DNA from: Synchiropus splendidus
Lineage: Eukaryota > Chordata > Actinopteri > Syngnathiformes > Callionymidae
Reading direction: 5' to 3'
Assembly: GCF_027744825.2 (NCBI RefSeq)
Contig: NC_071342.1
Span: 8,389,501-8,453,500 of the forward strand
Length of the DNA: 64,000 nt
Shown here in pieces: positions 62,956 to 64,000 of this stretch. Each line of letters opens with the position of its first letter. Position 1 is the first letter of the stretch. The translations under genes and the position numbers were made by a program. A model generated the notes under the pieces. That model was not told the origin of the DNA, made no database searches, and worked only from the letters and a program-made list of their open reading frames with translations.

Positions 62956-64000
62956 CTGCGAGGCAGCCGCGGAGCAAAAGGGCAAACAGGGGAAAAACAA
63001 AGAATCAGTTAAATAGCATGTGTCCAAATTTGGAATTGGAGCACATATAGCACCCTTTTTTTTTCCTTACAATGTGAAGTGGAAGACAAGCTGGGAACAG
63101 TCAGAGCAGCATGTTGGTGTGAAATCTGAGCAGAAATCAAAGCCAGACCTGGTAGAAGATATGCATCTCATCTGACCAGGAACATAAGTTGACCTCACTT
63201 TACATGGTTGGATGGTAGAAAAGCGCTAGCTTGGTTGGTCAGCAGTCGCCTGGGGCTACTTCTCTTCTGTTTATTTACGCAATATGTTTTAATCAAGGTC
63301 GTACTGGAGACTTTTCCCTGATGGATAATATCCGTCACCGGAAAGAATGGCATGTCTTTATGTCTCGGGAAGTGTTCATGCCTTATATAGCCCGGCCTGC
63401 TCCTCACTGCGCCAGCGGCGTGGAAGCCGACCTTAAAATGGCTCATTAAAATCCTCTAGTCTTACGAGACAAATAAGTGTGTGTCCGCCATGAAAAATAA
63501 TCAAACTGAGAAGTTCCCAGACCGGTCCTAATGAATGCCTTCTTTCAAAGACAGGGCAAACATGGATGTCATCGTGGAAAAGGTCAGATGGCGAAGTGGA
63601 TCGCAGTGGCTTAATAATGAGACTCTTGCAGGTGACAAACACCTGAAGAAGTGTGAAACAACCTTGGTTCTAGTGCTACAGCGACAGATTACATCTGAAA
63701 GGTCAATGGTGGAAAACACTCCAGTCTGATATCAAGCTGCACGACATTTGAGGGCGAGGATGGTCATCCTGTTTAAGTCGCGCTGACATTTTCACTGGTG
63801 TGCATGAATAAATTCATTTATTTTGCAAGACCCTACAAGTGTTTTCCGGCCTTTATGGCGTGTCCCAACAATATGGCCGGCGTCAGTCTAATACTGGTGA
63901 CCTCTGTCATCCCACTGGCTCCACATTTAGAAGACGCGCTCTCATATGAGATGAGACATCATTTCTCCTTCGGTCCATAAGCTTCTGTTTTTAAATCTGC
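62956..64000. other. non-coding stretch
   Basis: No exon is supported. A TATA-like CTATATAAGG in GC-rich context occurs on the minus strand at 63381-63390, about 430 bp upstream of the gene B exon. No initiator or first exon with a donor is evident. Confidence 0.3.

Noticed and set aside
63381..63390. TATA-like CTATATAAGG on the minus strand
   Set aside because: A single hexamer-level match without an initiator, CpG enrichment or a first exon is not enough to call a promoter.
1..64000. CRISPR arrays, operons, prophage or plasmid features
   Set aside because: No regularly spaced direct repeats, no ribosome-binding-site-led gene rows and no phage-type genes. The sequence is eukaryotic.

Overview
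The window looks like vertebrate, most probably teleost fish, nuclear DNA. It is AT-rich and gene-poor, and carries fish-style interspersed repeats: TA-flanked miniature inverted-repeat elements, LINE fragments, the 'accctggacaggt-ccagtccatcaca' repeat, the 'tgtggggacc' repeat, and hAT-like ends reading CCCAGCCCTA or TAGGGTTGTCAC. It also has many TAA, TA, TC/GA and CA microsatellites. There is no bacterial, plasmid, phage or CRISPR architecture. Almost all the short open frames are chance frames in non-coding DNA.

Only one gene can be named with confidence. A muscarinic acetylcholine receptor M3 (chrm3; teleost a/b copy not resolved) occupies 4659-6581 on the minus strand as one intronless 640-codon coding block. 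A good 3' splice site sits 19 bases upstream of its ATG, so the 5' UTR must continue in one or more exons at higher coordinates. About 2.2 kb downstream of the stop (2451-4658) is plausible 3' UTR. If the upstream exons are distant, as they are in mammals, much of 6.6-60 kb may be chrm3 intron or intergenic DNA.

Two further candidate genes are supported by reading frame plus splice signals, but I do not recognise either. On the plus strand, exons at 14619-14811 and 15851-15968 join in phase and encode about 103 residues. On the minus strand, a 79-base exon at 62877-62955 and a terminal exon at 59618-60089 are also phase-compatible. They would be the 3' end of a gene that enters from beyond the right edge.

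The rest is repeat-rich non-coding DNA. It includes two inverted copies of a 660-734 bp mariner/Tc1-type element (9680-10413, 60156-60815), three copies of a roughly 370 bp unclassified repeat (23.7, 28.6 and 54.7 kb), fold-back elements near 11.6, 39.5 and 41.4 kb, and a decayed LINE reverse transcriptase at 18.1 kb. There is also a very large palindromic compound microsatellite at 37.9 kb, a pure TAA array at 42.8 kb, and a nested palindrome at 51.4 kb that resembles ancient conserved fold-back elements. I found no convincing evidence of a new multi-gene system. The best leads are the two unidentified spliced genes, an upstream ATG overlapping the chrm3 start, and the 51.4 kb palindrome.
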